In this document: positions 6,374 through 13,117 of the stretch, one piece after another | How positions within the stretch are numbered: position 1 is the stretch's first letter | Layout of the letters: each line of letters starts with the position of its first letter | Assembly: GCA_041665985.1 (NCBI GenBank) | Contig: JBAYHV010000013.1 | Coordinates: 1 to 23,824, forward strand | DNA length: 23,824 nt | Reading direction: 5' to 3' | Origin: CAIRYW01 sp041665985 | Lineage (GTDB): Bacteria > Patescibacteriota > Minisyncoccia > Phycocordibacterales > CAIRYW01 | Position numbers and translations under genes: made by a program | The notes under the pieces: generated by a model | What the model was told of the DNA's origin: nothing | What the model saw: the letters and a program-made list of their open reading frames with translations, nothing else | The model's database searches: none

Positions 6374-6383
6374 TAAAAAAATA

Positions 6384-6785
6384 TTAATTCTGAAAATCAA
6401 TTTCAAAAGGATACATTCCCATTCCACAACTTCCCTGTAAAGTTGTAACTTTTTGAATCCCTAGATCAATATCAATAGCACCAGTTTGAGGAAGTATTTT
6501 ACTTATATTCATACTTGGAATTCTGACGGAAGAAGAACAATCAAAGGTTCCACTTGTGTTAAATCTTAGAATTGTGGGAATTCCGGCCTTGGCTGCACTT
6601 TTTCTTGGTTGGTATCCTCCTTTAGCTCGTATTTCAATGATCTGTTTTCCATCAACAATAGTGACGTTATTTGCAGGTATAGATGAGTCTACGTTTCCAG
6701 AAGAATTTGATGATGACTGCGAAAATAAAATTGCTCCTCCAATTAAAATTGCGGCTCCAATAATTGCAATGATTGTTGATTTCAT
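6384..6785 (-). CDS. Membrane-anchored cupredoxin-like copper-binding protein
   Basis: A 133-residue protein with an N-terminal signal-anchor helix (about 4-22, IIAIIGAAILIGGAILF), a Ser/Asn-rich linker and a C-terminal domain of about 85 residues. That domain has GGYQPRKSAAKAGIPTILRF, then FDCSSSV, a beta-rich stretch and GSCGMGMYPFEIDF. This resembles the cupredoxin-like domain found beside copper ATPases, where the cysteines and the CGMGM methionines could bind Cu(I). It would sit on the outer face of the membrane. It is the last gene of the copper operon, 7 nt after the gene before it. Confidence 0.75.
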   Translation of the reverse strand: MKSTIIAIIGAAILIGGAILFSQSSSNSSGNVDSSIPANNVTIVDGKQIIEIRAKGGYQPRKSAAKAGIPTILRFNTSGTFDCSSSVRIPSMNISKILPQTGAIDIDLGIQKVTTLQGSCGMGMYPFEIDFQN

Positions 6786-6792
6786 GCTGATG

Positions 6793-7827
6793 TTAAAAAT
6801 TAAATATAGGTGGAATTATTCCAACTACAGCTAAACTATTAATAATATTAAATATTGCAAACATGATTACCACAAGCCCTGCCGATTTAAAGAAAATTCC
6901 TGCTTTTGAACTATCCTTAATACTAAATGAACTAAAGCTGACTAAAGCCAGGACGGGCAAAGTTCCTAGTGCAAAAGCAAGCATTGTTAAACCTCCTTTC
7001 ATAAAACTTCCAGTTGTGAGAGCGAAAAGTTGCATCGATTGCGTAAAACCACAAGGAAGAAAAAAAGTAACAATACCGACAAGAAGCGGGGTAAATGAAT
7101 GATTAAACTTTGAAACAGAGTGTGCTCGGCGTGCAATAAATTTTGGCATCGAAGGCTGAAGTTTTTTTGCAAAATGGAAAATATCAAGCAAATTAATTCC
7201 CAAGATAAACATTACAATTCCTATCAATAAACTCATAACAAAATTTGCTGTAACGCCCAAAGTAAAAGCAGAACCTAGTGCTCCTATAACCCCTCCTAGA
7301 ACAAAGAAAGAAACAATTCTTCCTGCATGAAAAAAAATTTGAGGTCTTGTTCTATCTCCTTCTTTTGCAAAAGTGGCTGACATTGAAAGAAGCAGTCCTC
7401 CCACGACGGCCATACAAGTTGAAAGTGAAGCAATAATTCCTATTACAAAAGCAGTTCCATAAGTTACATTTCCTGCATTTACTAAATTTACCAATCCAAG
7501 TTTTTGCAAAACAATAAAAATTACGACAAAACCCATTGCAATAGGTATTGCGATTTTAAAGTCTCCCCAGTTTTTTTCCTTCATTTGTTTTTCTACTGAA
7601 ACAGTATATCCATGAGCCCTGAGAGGTACGGTTAATTCTTCTGCGATTTGCTCATCGGTCCTGTTATCAAAATCACCAATTATTTCAACAGAACAATTGC
7701 TTAAATTTGATTCGACAGAATTTATATTTGAAAGATCACCAAGTTCACTTTCAATTAAAAGAGTACAAGCATTGCAATGCATTCCTGTAACGTGAAATTT
7801 ATATTTTTTTTGTGTTTTATTTTTCAT
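6793..7827 (-). CDS. HMA domain fused to a DsbD/SafE-like membrane protein
   Basis: A 344-residue fusion. Residues about 9-75 form a heavy-metal-associated domain with the ligand motif GMHCNAC (15-21). A membrane domain of six or seven helices follows. It belongs to the DsbD_2 / sulfite-exporter-like (UreH/CcdA-related) group, with the repeated phrases STCMAVVGGLLLSMSA and FFLPCGFTQSMQLFAL. The CxxC in the HMA domain and the single membrane cysteines suggest handling of Cu(I) or thiols. Proteins of this plan are commonly encoded beside copA and are thought to pass copper across or within the membrane. The exact activity is unproven. It starts 6 nt after copA. Confidence 0.8.
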   Translation of the reverse strand: MKNKTQKKYKFHVTGMHCNACTLLIESELGDLSNINSVESNLSNCSVEIIGDFDNRTDEQIAEELTVPLRAHGYTVSVEKQMKEKNWGDFKIAIPIAMGFVVIFIVLQKLGLVNLVNAGNVTYGTAFVIGIIASLSTCMAVVGGLLLSMSATFAKEGDRTRPQIFFHAGRIVSFFVLGGVIGALGSAFTLGVTANFVMSLLIGIVMFILGINLLDIFHFAKKLQPSMPKFIARRAHSVSKFNHSFTPLLVGIVTFFLPCGFTQSMQLFALTTGSFMKGGLTMLAFALGTLPVLALVSFSSFSIKDSSKAGIFFKSAGLVVIMFAIFNIINSLAVVGIIPPIFNF

Positions 7828-7833
7828 ATTTTT

Positions 7834-10125
7834 TTAAAGTTTTTTTCCTTTAATTCTTAATGAGTTTGAAACAACCGACACACTTGAAAATGCCATCGCA
7901 AGTCCTGCAAAAACTGGATTAAGCAACCATCCAAAAACTGGATAAAAAACTCCAGCTGCAACGGGAATTCCAACAATATTGTAAATGAAAGCCCAAAACA
8001 GATTTTGTTTTATACCTCTCATTGTCATTTTTGAAAGCTTTATTGCCTTAACAAGTTTTGATATATCCCCTCCAAGGAGCGTAATACCCGCAGATTCGAT
8101 CGCAACATCAGTACCTGTTCCCATTGCTATACCCACATCAGCCTGAGTGAGTGCTGGGGCATCGTTTACCCCATCGCCAGCCATAGCCACAATTCGTCCT
8201 TGAGCTTGAAGCTCTTTAATTTTTGCCAATTTATCCTGTGGTAATACATGAGCAATAACTTCATCAATTCCTACAAGAGATGCAATATATTTTGCAGCTC
8301 CCTCATCATCGCCTGTAAGCATTACAACTTTTATTCCTAATTTATGAAGATCACTTATAGCTTGTTTTGATTCGGGCTTAATTTCATCAGACACCGTCAC
8401 AAATCCTAAAACTTTTTCTTTTGTTGAAATAATAACTGGAGTCTTTCCTTCCGAAGTAAATTGTTCTAACTTTGTTTTATCAAAAGAAATTTTCAGATCT
8501 TCTACTAATTTAAAATTTCCTGCAAAATATTCCATTCCGTTTATTGATCCCTTAATTCCTTTTCCTTCAATATTTTCAAAATTCATTACCTCATTAATTT
8601 TAATATTTTTCTCTTTTGCATAATTCACAATTGCGTGAGCAATAGGGTGTTCTGATTTGTTTTCAAGCGACGCAAGAATTGAAATCAATTCTTCATTTTT
8701 AAAATCTGATGAATTTTGGATATCAACTAAAGTTGGTTTTCCGATTGTGATAGTTCCCGTTTTATCAACAATAATTGTGTCTACCTTATGCAATTTTTCT
8801 AGAGTTGCCGCATCTTTTATTAAAATTCCTTCTTTGGCGCCTTTACCAACTCCAACAATAATTGCAGTTGGAGTTGCAAGTCCAAGCGCACATGGACAAG
8901 CAATAACCAAAACTCCAACAAATGAAACAAGACCAAAAGAAAGTGCTTGAGAAAATCCCAGAAAACCTGTTCCAACAATAAGCCATGTTCCCAAAGTGAG
9001 AAATGCAATAACCAAAACTATAGGAACAAAAACACTAGAGATTTTATCAGCAAGAGCTTGGATCGGTGCACGACTTCCTTGTGCCTCTTCAACCATTTTG
9101 ATTATTTGAGCAAGCAAAGTTTCTGGTCCAACTTTTGTTGCTCTAAATGTAAAAGCTCCGCTTGTATTTATTGTCCCTGCCACAACACTGTCCCCAATTG
9201 TTTTTTTAGCAGGCATAGGTTCGCCTGTAACCATTGATTCATCAACATAAGAACTTCCTTCAGTAATTACTCCATCAACAGGAATTTTTGTTCCAGGTTT
9301 TACAATTATTTGATCTCCGTGAATTACTTGATCAATTGGAATTTCAATTTCTTTTCCAAAACGGATCACTAAAGCAGTTTTGGCCTGAAGGCCCAAAAGT
9401 TTTTCTATTGCATCTCCTGTTTTTATTTTTGATTTTGCTTCGAGATATTTTCCCAGTGCAATGAAAGTGATAACAACAATCGTAACGTCATAGTAAGTAT
9501 TATCAACATTTATAAATGGTCTCAAACTTTCTTCAAATGAGGTAACAACAAGACTGTAAGTAAAAGCAGCAACAGTACCGATACCAATAAGAGTATCCAT
9601 GTTTGCTTTTCCATATCGGAGAAATCGATAGAAACCTTGTAGATATGGTTTTCCGACTACAAAAAGTGCATATGATGCCATAACAGGAAGAAGATGGTGG
9701 AAAAATTCACTGACTAGATAACTCATCTCTGAAACAACTTTGTATTGTGCAAAAATATCCCAACCCATTACAAAAACACTAATGACAGCAAGTGGAATTG
9801 CCGACATTACTTTAAATTTCATATCTCTAACTTCCTCTAATTTCTCTATCTTGGTTTGGTTCAATCCAAGATGTTCTGAGTGTTCACTTTCACTCATTCC
9901 CATTTCTTTTGCAGTAGGAATAACCAAAGAATATCCGAGAGGCTCTATTTTTTTAGAAAGATCCTCTACTTTTATTTTTGAAGGATCAAAAGATAATTTG
10001 ACCGCCTCTGTTCCGTAATTTGTTTCAGCAGAAGAAACACCTTCGATCTTTTTTAGCGTCTTTTCTATAATACTGGCGCATGAGGCGCAATGCATACCGC
10101 GAATTTTAAAAGTTTCGTTTTTCAT
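7834..10125 (-). CDS. copA: Copper-exporting P1B-type ATPase
   Basis: A 763-residue heavy-metal ATPase that pumps Cu(I) out of the cytoplasm. It has one N-terminal HMA domain with GMHCASC (10-16). The actuator TGE is at 300-302, and the metal-binding CPC is at 410-412 in the sixth helix. The phosphorylated aspartate is D454 in DKTGT. The nucleotide domain has SEHP, and the hinge has GDGVNDAPAL. The C-terminal end has the P1B-1 signature MAFSSVSVVSNSLR. Length and order are normal. The single HMA domain and the neighbours csoR, HMA/DsbD-like protein and cupredoxin make copper rather than zinc or cadmium the substrate. It follows csoR by 53 nt in the same operon. Confidence 0.97.
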   Translation of the reverse strand: MKNETFKIRGMHCASCASIIEKTLKKIEGVSSAETNYGTEAVKLSFDPSKIKVEDLSKKIEPLGYSLVIPTAKEMGMSESEHSEHLGLNQTKIEKLEEVRDMKFKVMSAIPLAVISVFVMGWDIFAQYKVVSEMSYLVSEFFHHLLPVMASYALFVVGKPYLQGFYRFLRYGKANMDTLIGIGTVAAFTYSLVVTSFEESLRPFINVDNTYYDVTIVVITFIALGKYLEAKSKIKTGDAIEKLLGLQAKTALVIRFGKEIEIPIDQVIHGDQIIVKPGTKIPVDGVITEGSSYVDESMVTGEPMPAKKTIGDSVVAGTINTSGAFTFRATKVGPETLLAQIIKMVEEAQGSRAPIQALADKISSVFVPIVLVIAFLTLGTWLIVGTGFLGFSQALSFGLVSFVGVLVIACPCALGLATPTAIIVGVGKGAKEGILIKDAATLEKLHKVDTIIVDKTGTITIGKPTLVDIQNSSDFKNEELISILASLENKSEHPIAHAIVNYAKEKNIKINEVMNFENIEGKGIKGSINGMEYFAGNFKLVEDLKISFDKTKLEQFTSEGKTPVIISTKEKVLGFVTVSDEIKPESKQAISDLHKLGIKVVMLTGDDEGAAKYIASLVGIDEVIAHVLPQDKLAKIKELQAQGRIVAMAGDGVNDAPALTQADVGIAMGTGTDVAIESAGITLLGGDISKLVKAIKLSKMTMRGIKQNLFWAFIYNIVGIPVAAGVFYPVFGWLLNPVFAGLAMAFSSVSVVSNSLRIKGKKL

Positions 10126-10178
10126 TTGTTTTTTTGTTTTTTTTCTGTTCCCTGTTACCTGTAAATTATTCTTTTTTT

Positions 10179-10487
10179 CTATTTCCTCTTAAGTCTATAG
10201 ACCTTCAATATTTCACCTATCGCTTTTTCTTCTTTTCCTTTTTTTATTTGGTGAATTACGCAAGTACCAAGATGTTCTTCCATCAAAACATCTTCAACTG
10301 AGGATAGAGCTTGCTTAACAGCAGATGTTTGAGTAATTATATCAATACAATATTTATCCGTCTCAAGCATTTCTTGAAGACCGCGAACTTGTCCTTCAAT
10401 AATTTTAAGTCTTTTAATAAGCTTCTCTGTTGTCCCGCCCGCTAACGACTGAGCGTAGCGATGGCCGGCAGGTGGATCTTTTTGCAT
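10179..10487 (-). CDS. csoR: CsoR-family copper-sensing repressor
   Basis: A 102-residue four-helix regulator. The family core RLKIIEGQVRGLQEML is followed by the Cu(I) ligands: Cys in KYCIDII, and His and Cys in EEHLGTCV. That is the C-H-C set of copper-sensing members. Apo-CsoR binds its operator, and Cu(I) releases it. A perfect operator-like palindrome lies inside this gene's promoter, so the operon is probably self-regulated. The N-terminus carries an extra peptide, PPAGHRYAQSLAGGT, encoded by a palindromic repeat. The ATG at 10487 is 6 nt after the -10 box, so the mRNA is leaderless. If translation began at a later codon, the repeat would be untranslated, but no good alternative start is seen. 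Confidence 0.93.
   Translation of the reverse strand: MQKDPPAGHRYAQSLAGGTTEKLIKRLKIIEGQVRGLQEMLETDKYCIDIITQTSAVKQALSSVEDVLMEEHLGTCVIHQIKKGKEEKAIGEILKVYRLKRK
10434..10472 (-). repeat. In-frame palindromic insertion in csoR
   Basis: A GC-rich repeat with an inner hairpin, CGCTA...TAGCG. It is related to the topA insertion at 1390-1431 (same order of GCCGGCC, TCGC, GCTCAG, GGGCGGG on the coding strand of csoR). It encodes most of AGHRYAQSLAGG. Confidence 0.65.
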
Positions 10488-10493
10488 ACCAAA

Positions 10494-10521
10494 ATTATAT
10501 ACCCCCTAGGGGTATTGTCAA
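10494..10521 (-). promoter_or_regulatory. CsoR-controlled promoter of the copper operon
   Basis: On the minus strand, TTGACA (10521-10516), a 16-nt spacer and TATAAT (10499-10494). Both boxes are perfect consensus. The spacer is filled by the palindrome ATACCCCCTAGGGGTAT (10499-10515, plus-strand spelling). This matches the G/C-tract plus AT-flank pattern of known CsoR operators. A bound repressor would block RNA polymerase directly. Confidence 0.9.
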
Positions 10522-10544
10522 ATACTTCAAATACAGAATTAATC

Positions 10545-11297
10545 TTAACTCTTAGCAAATTTAGGATTAACTGTTCCGTAAAATATCTCCCCGTCATCTA
10601 TAAGACGAGATTCTTGACCAATTTCATACTTTTCTTTATAAATCTGAATATGTTTCATTAAATCAAATGTTACAGAATTAAATTTTGGTAAAAGTTGGAC
10701 CACAGAGAACTGACTTTTGAATTCTTGACTACTAGGAATATTTTCATTGAACATAACTCCTAAAAAAATCACAAAAACATGACAAAATTCAGAAGATACC
10801 TTTTCCAATTTCTCCGACAATAGCTTCAAATCATGAACAGCAGGAGATAAAACAAAACAAACAAGGACCGTATCAGAATTATAAAATTTATCTACAAGTT
10901 TTTTCTTGATCACATCAAATAAGAGTTCAGGGTCCGTTCGATGTTCAACCATTTCGATTTCACGCATCATTACTTTCATCCCCTTCCCATCAATATCCAA
11001 GAGATTCATAATAAGCCCGTCAGGAGGATCCTGATTTGGAATATTTATCCACCAATCAGAACCTGTATCTTCTTGCAATCCAAATCCAAACAAAGATAAC
11101 CCGCAAAGTTCCCGATCCTCTTTAGAAAACTTTAAAATATTATTTATTCTATTTTTATTTAAGTTAATAGTTTTCAAAAAACACTTCCCTGGATGATCCC
11201 ACTGTTTCGCTCGCGAAGAAATTTCACGTAGATTTATTTTAGTCATTAAACGATCAGATTTCGTTTCTTTGAAAAGAAAATTATTCCTAGATGTCAT
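10545..11297 (-). CDS. Unrecognised soluble protein, possible PD-(D/E)xK-like fold
   Basis: A 250-residue protein I cannot assign. It has no signal peptide or membrane helix. The stretch PPDGLIMNLLDIDGKGMKVM followed by MREIEMVE (D93, E113, E115), then a helix and a strand (NSDTVLVCFVLS), is spaced like the acid residues of PD-(D/E)xK nucleases. However, the lysine is replaced by E115 and no second motif confirms it. A related idea is a defence or restriction protein, which is speculative. It follows tRNA-Trp on the same strand by 46 nt and ends 23 nt before the copper promoter. M18 (MTKINLREI) is an alternative start. Confidence 0.55.
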   Translation of the reverse strand: MTSRNNFLFKETKSDRLMTKINLREISSRAKQWDHPGKCFLKTINLNKNRINNILKFSKEDRELCGLSLFGFGLQEDTGSDWWINIPNQDPPDGLIMNLLDIDGKGMKVMMREIEMVEHRTDPELLFDVIKKKLVDKFYNSDTVLVCFVLSPAVHDLKLLSEKLEKVSSEFCHVFVIFLGVMFNENIPSSQEFKSQFSVVQLLPKFNSVTFDLMKHIQIYKEKYEIGQESRLIDDGEIFYGTVNPKFAKS

Positions 11298-11343
11298 ATT
11301 GTTTAAATAATTTCAACAAAATTTAAACTTCATAATAGTTTTG

Positions 11344-11415
11344 CGGGCCCGCCGAGACTCGAACTCGGAACCTTCCTTTTGGAGAGGAATGTTTTACCAT
11401 TGAAACTACAGGCCC
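11344..11415 (-). tRNA. tRNA-Trp(CCA)
   Basis: On the minus strand, acceptor GGGCCTG pairs with CGGGCCC (one T-G) and the discriminator is G. The anticodon arm is TTCCT-CTCCAAA-AGGAA, giving anticodon CCA with A37 and A38. The T arm is CCGAG-TTCGAGT-CTCGG. CCA is not encoded at the 3' end. It is a class I tRNA without the inverted 3' copy seen after the class II tRNAs. Confidence 0.96.
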
Positions 11416-11440
11416 AATTTTGTACCTCTGTATACTAACA

Positions 11441-11464
11441 AAACTAACCCTTTCGGGCTAGTTT
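11441..11464. other. Hairpin between tRNA-Trp and the 72-nt element
   Basis: AAACTAACCC (11441-11450) and GGGCTAGTTT (11455-11464) pair around TTTC with one mismatch. AAAATTTTATT follows on the plus strand. It may be a weak terminator or part of the leader of tRNA-Trp. Confidence 0.4.
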
Positions 11465-11468
11465 AAAA

Positions 11469-11552
11469 TTTTATTCCGTCAAGTGAGAGATATCGCGAAA
11501 GACGTGCAAAGCAAAGTTTTTCATGATATCCGAACGCAGACGGAACAAAGGG
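11469..11552 (-). repeat. Long-hairpin repeat, copy B
   Basis: This is the minus-strand partner of 108-191 and has the same length. The core is 11474-11545: TTCCGTC with GACGGAA outside, and GATATC with GATATC as the inner stem. Differences from copy A fall mostly in loops or as paired changes. It lies 54 bp upstream of tRNA-Trp. The rest of the gap to L33 (11553-11753) is AT-rich with only weak hairpins and no gene that I can support. Confidence 0.7.
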
Positions 11553-11753
11553 CAAAGACCCTTTATATAAGTGTTCTAAACAAAATTATCCCAGTTTAAT
11601 TTTGTTTTATCTTTTACAACAAAACACTTGGTCAGCAAAAGAAAGTGCTATTCGCACACGTGTTTTGAGAAGTATATATAGAATTTAGTGGTATTTGATA
11701 TTCAGAAACATACCCGAGGCAAAATTAAAACGGGATGAATTTCGGTAAACCAG

Positions 11754-11778
11754 AAAAAAACCGCTGCTAGCGGTTTTT
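11754..11778 (-). terminator. Terminator of rpmG
   Basis: CCGC-TGCTA-GCGG (11761-11773) is flanked by A7 on the left and T5 on the right. The minus-strand reading ends in seven T, so it serves L33 and could act both ways. Confidence 0.75.
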
Positions 11779-11791
11779 GTTTGGACCGAAA

Positions 11792-11947
11792 TTATTTCTT
11801 AGCTTCCTTGAAAACAACATGCTTTCTCAGCTTAGCAGAATACTTCTTTAGCTCTACTTTTCGAGTTACAAGCTTCTTATTCTTACGAGTGTAATAAGTT
11901 TCGCCTGTGCTCTTGTTCTTTAATTGTATTAAACTGTCTTGTGACAT
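11792..11947 (-). CDS. rpmG: 50S ribosomal protein L33
   Basis: A 51-residue protein reading MSQDSLIQLKNKSTGETYYT, then RKNKKLVTRKVELKKYSAKL and RKHVVFKEAKK. The pattern of GETYYTRKN and LELKKYSPKLRKHVVFKE-like residues is that of bacterial L33. The zinc-binding cysteine pairs of some L33 proteins are absent, so this is the zinc-free form. I start at 11947 because the promoter at 11957-11985 leaves the upstream ATG (11956) before the transcription start. The open frame up to 12007 is not protein-like. Confidence 0.92.
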   Translation of the reverse strand: MSQDSLIQLKNKSTGETYYTRKNKKLVTRKVELKKYSAKLRKHVVFKEAKK

Positions 11948-11956
11948 AGTTCGCAT

Positions 11957-11985
11957 ATAGTAGCACAATGGCTTTTTAAAGGCAA
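11957..11985 (-). promoter_or_regulatory. Promoter of rpmG
   Basis: TTGCCT (11985-11980), a 17-nt spacer and TACTAT (11962-11957) on the minus strand; the ATG is 9 nt downstream. Confidence 0.6.
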
Positions 11986-12032
11986 AATTTGGGAGTCGGA
12001 CCCCCAAGTTGAGAATCTGATCCTCAAATTTT
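11984..12032. other. tRNA-arm-like hairpin cluster upstream of rpmG
   Basis: AAAATTTG and CAAATTTT enclose two hairpins. Read on the minus strand these are GAGGAT-CAG-ATTCTC and a T-arm-like TTGGG...CCCAA with GGTCCGACT in its loop. No complete tRNA can be folded. It may be a decayed tRNA or a relative of the post-tRNA units. It overlaps the -35 box of rpmG at one edge. Confidence 0.35.
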
Positions 12033-12077
12033 CTGGTATTTATCCCTAAAATATGTTATTTTTTTGTGGTATTTGAT

Positions 12078-12159
12078 GCGCCGATCGCATAGCGGCAATT
12101 GCGGCGGGCTGTAAACTCGCTGACTTAGGTCTCCGGGGGTTCGAGTCCCTCTCGGCGCA
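12078..12159 (+). tRNA. tRNA-Tyr(GTA)
   Basis: A class II tRNA. Acceptor GCGCCGA pairs with TCGGCGC; discriminator A at 12159. The anticodon arm is GCGGG-CTGTAAA-CTCGC, giving anticodon GTA with A37 and A38. A variable arm and the T arm GGGGG-TTCGAGT-CCCTC follow. CCA is not encoded. Confidence 0.95.
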
Positions 12160-12200
12160 CAAGAAAAAAATCAGCTTAATTTAAGCTGATTTTTTTGTGC
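12157..12200 (+). terminator. Terminator hairpin extending into the tRNA-Tyr 3' end
   Basis: AAAAAAATCAGCTTAA pairs with TTAAGCTGATTTTTTT, and the arms continue to GCAC of the tRNA end and GTGC at 12197-12200 after a 3-nt gap. It works as a terminator with a T run. Beyond it the inverted tRNA copy is imperfect (CCCAAG). Confidence 0.75.
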
Positions 12201-12207
12201 CCAAGGA

Positions 12208-12243
12208 GCGATGTGTCTAAACACATCGCGTTCGGGACTCGAA
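12208..12243 (+). repeat. Inverted tRNA-Tyr T-stem copy split by a hairpin
   Basis: GCGATGTGT-CTAA-ACACATCGC (12208-12229) is a perfect 9-bp hairpin at the acceptor/T-stem border of the inverted copy. The copy resumes as GGGACTCGAA (12234-12243), identical to the reverse complement of the tRNA-Tyr T arm. Confidence 0.7.
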
Positions 12244-12327
12244 AAGGTTCTCCTATATTTTTGAAGATTTTTTTATAATCTGAAAAAATAGAAAACCTGT
12301 ACTGCTCCTGTAAGGAGAGAGATTCCC
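12234..12327 (+). repeat. Three-way-junction unit U2
   Basis: GGGA (12234-12237) pairs with TCCC (12324-12327). CTCGAA leads to stem AGGTT (12245-12249)/AACCT (12294-12298), which encloses further AT stems (TATTTTT/AAAAATA and AGATT/AATCT). Then come TACTG and the hairpin CTCC-TGTAA-GGAG (12305-12317), followed by AGAGAT. U3 follows directly. Confidence 0.6.
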
Positions 12328-12331
12328 TCTC

Positions 12332-12420
12332 GGGACTTGAAACCTTTTGAGATTATTTTGTGAGCAAGGCGAAACAAAATATCCAAAAGATATACTGACC
12401 CTGTAAGGGTCGAGATTCCC
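12332..12420 (+). repeat. Three-way-junction unit U3
   Basis: GGGA (12332-12335) pairs with TCCC (12417-12420). The order is CTTGAA, stem CTTTTG/CAAAAG (12344-12349, 12384-12389) with inner ATTTTGT/ACAAAAT, TACT, then hairpin GACCC-TGTAA-GGGTC (12397-12411) and GAGAT. It is a tandem neighbour of U2 with the same plan but different stem sequences. The rest of 12421-12585 holds two REP-like repeats and AT-rich sequence. Confidence 0.6.
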
Positions 12421-12447
12421 TCTCAAGCGCAGCGTTTTTTTTTAAAC

Positions 12448-12474
12448 CTGGATTCCCGCCTGCGCGGGAATGAC
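12448..12474 (-). repeat. REP-like palindrome R2
   Basis: CTGGATTCCCGCCTGCGCGG followed by GAATGAC; reverse orientation relative to R1, stem CCCGC/GCGGG. Confidence 0.85.
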
Positions 12475-12511
12475 AGAAAATATATTCATAAATTCATTAT
12501 TTTCTAGTCAA

Positions 12512-12538
12512 CTGGATTCCCTTTTCCAAGGGAATGAC
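12512..12538 (-). repeat. REP-like palindrome R3
   Basis: CTGGATTCCCTTTTCCAAGG followed by GAATGAC. The constant ends are kept but the stem is now ATTCCCTT/AAGGGAAT, a paired change relative to R1 and R2. Confidence 0.8.
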
Positions 12539-12585
12539 AACAAAAAAAAAAGAAAAGATTTTCTATTGTCTTTAATCATTTATTT

Positions 12586-12617
12586 AAAAAAAAATAGAGT
12601 GCCGGCAAAACCAGCAC
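12586..12617 (-). terminator. Terminator of the 148-residue gene
   Basis: On the minus strand GTGCTGG-TTTTG-CCGGCAC is followed by TCTATTTTTTTTT. Confidence 0.85.
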
Positions 12618-12633
12618 CCTTAATATAATTTTA

Positions 12634-13080
12634 TCACCAAGTTGAGTCATGAAACCTTTTGTTAATAGGACGACGGATAATCTTCCTATTGATGTGTACA
12701 GAGTACTGAACATCAAATTGTCCGTATTCGGCAGGATATACCTCACGAACAGCTTCGACAATAAGTCTTTCGATCATCATCATGCAGTGAACTGCATCTT
12801 CATGAACTCCAGCTGCGTTAGCAGCTGCAACCACGAATAGAACGTTGGTTTCTTTTGCAATCTGCTGGATAGCCTCGAAGCTGGGCATTTCTGCATTCTT
12901 TCGCGCTTGTACACTGAGTGTTTGCAAACGTGCGATCTTGAGAAGAAAATCGATAGGGACTTCTCCTTCAAGTGCCTCGCCTTCGCAGTCGAAAGCAACG
13001 AGTTTGTCATTCGGCAATTCTGCGATTTCTTGCTTACCGCTCAAAACCGCCACAAGTGTGGATAGGAAGGAACTTTTCAT
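12634..13080 (-). CDS. Uncharacterised soluble protein (148 aa)
   Basis: I do not recognise this protein. It starts MKSSFLSTLVAVLSGKQEIA and has no clear signal peptide or membrane helix. A central alanine-rich stretch (VLFVVAAANAAGVHEDAVHC) and a glutamate-rich helix (MMMIERLIVEAVREVYPAEY) suggest an alpha/beta fold. The tail is basic (HINRKIIRRPINKRF). It is monocistronic: TTGACT-16 nt-TAATAT lies 9 nt before the ATG and a strong terminator follows. Base composition is less AT-rich than its neighbours, as with the 52-residue basic protein. Confidence 0.75.
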   Translation of the reverse strand: MKSSFLSTLVAVLSGKQEIAELPNDKLVAFDCEGEALEGEVPIDFLLKIARLQTLSVQARKNAEMPSFEAIQQIAKETNVLFVVAAANAAGVHEDAVHCMMMIERLIVEAVREVYPAEYGQFDVQYSVHINRKIIRRPINKRFHDSTW

Positions 13081-13089
13081 ACGAATATG

Positions 13090-13117
13090 ATATTACTCAG
13101 AAACAAGATTTAGTCAA
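13090..13117 (-). promoter_or_regulatory. Promoter of the 148-residue gene
   Basis: TTGACT (13117-13112), a 16-nt spacer and TAATAT (13095-13090) on the minus strand; the ATG lies 9 nt downstream. Confidence 0.65.

Noticed and set aside
10147..10172. Shared stretch TACCTGTAAATTAT between csoR-copA spacer and the cysteine desulfurase gene (about 17847)
   Set aside because: Only 14 nt; could be a small dispersed repeat, but two copies are not enough to claim it.
11687..11698. GTGGTATTTGAT also found at 12066-12077, as a promoter motif
   Set aside because: A 12-nt match in AT-rich DNA with no gene start after the first copy; likely chance.
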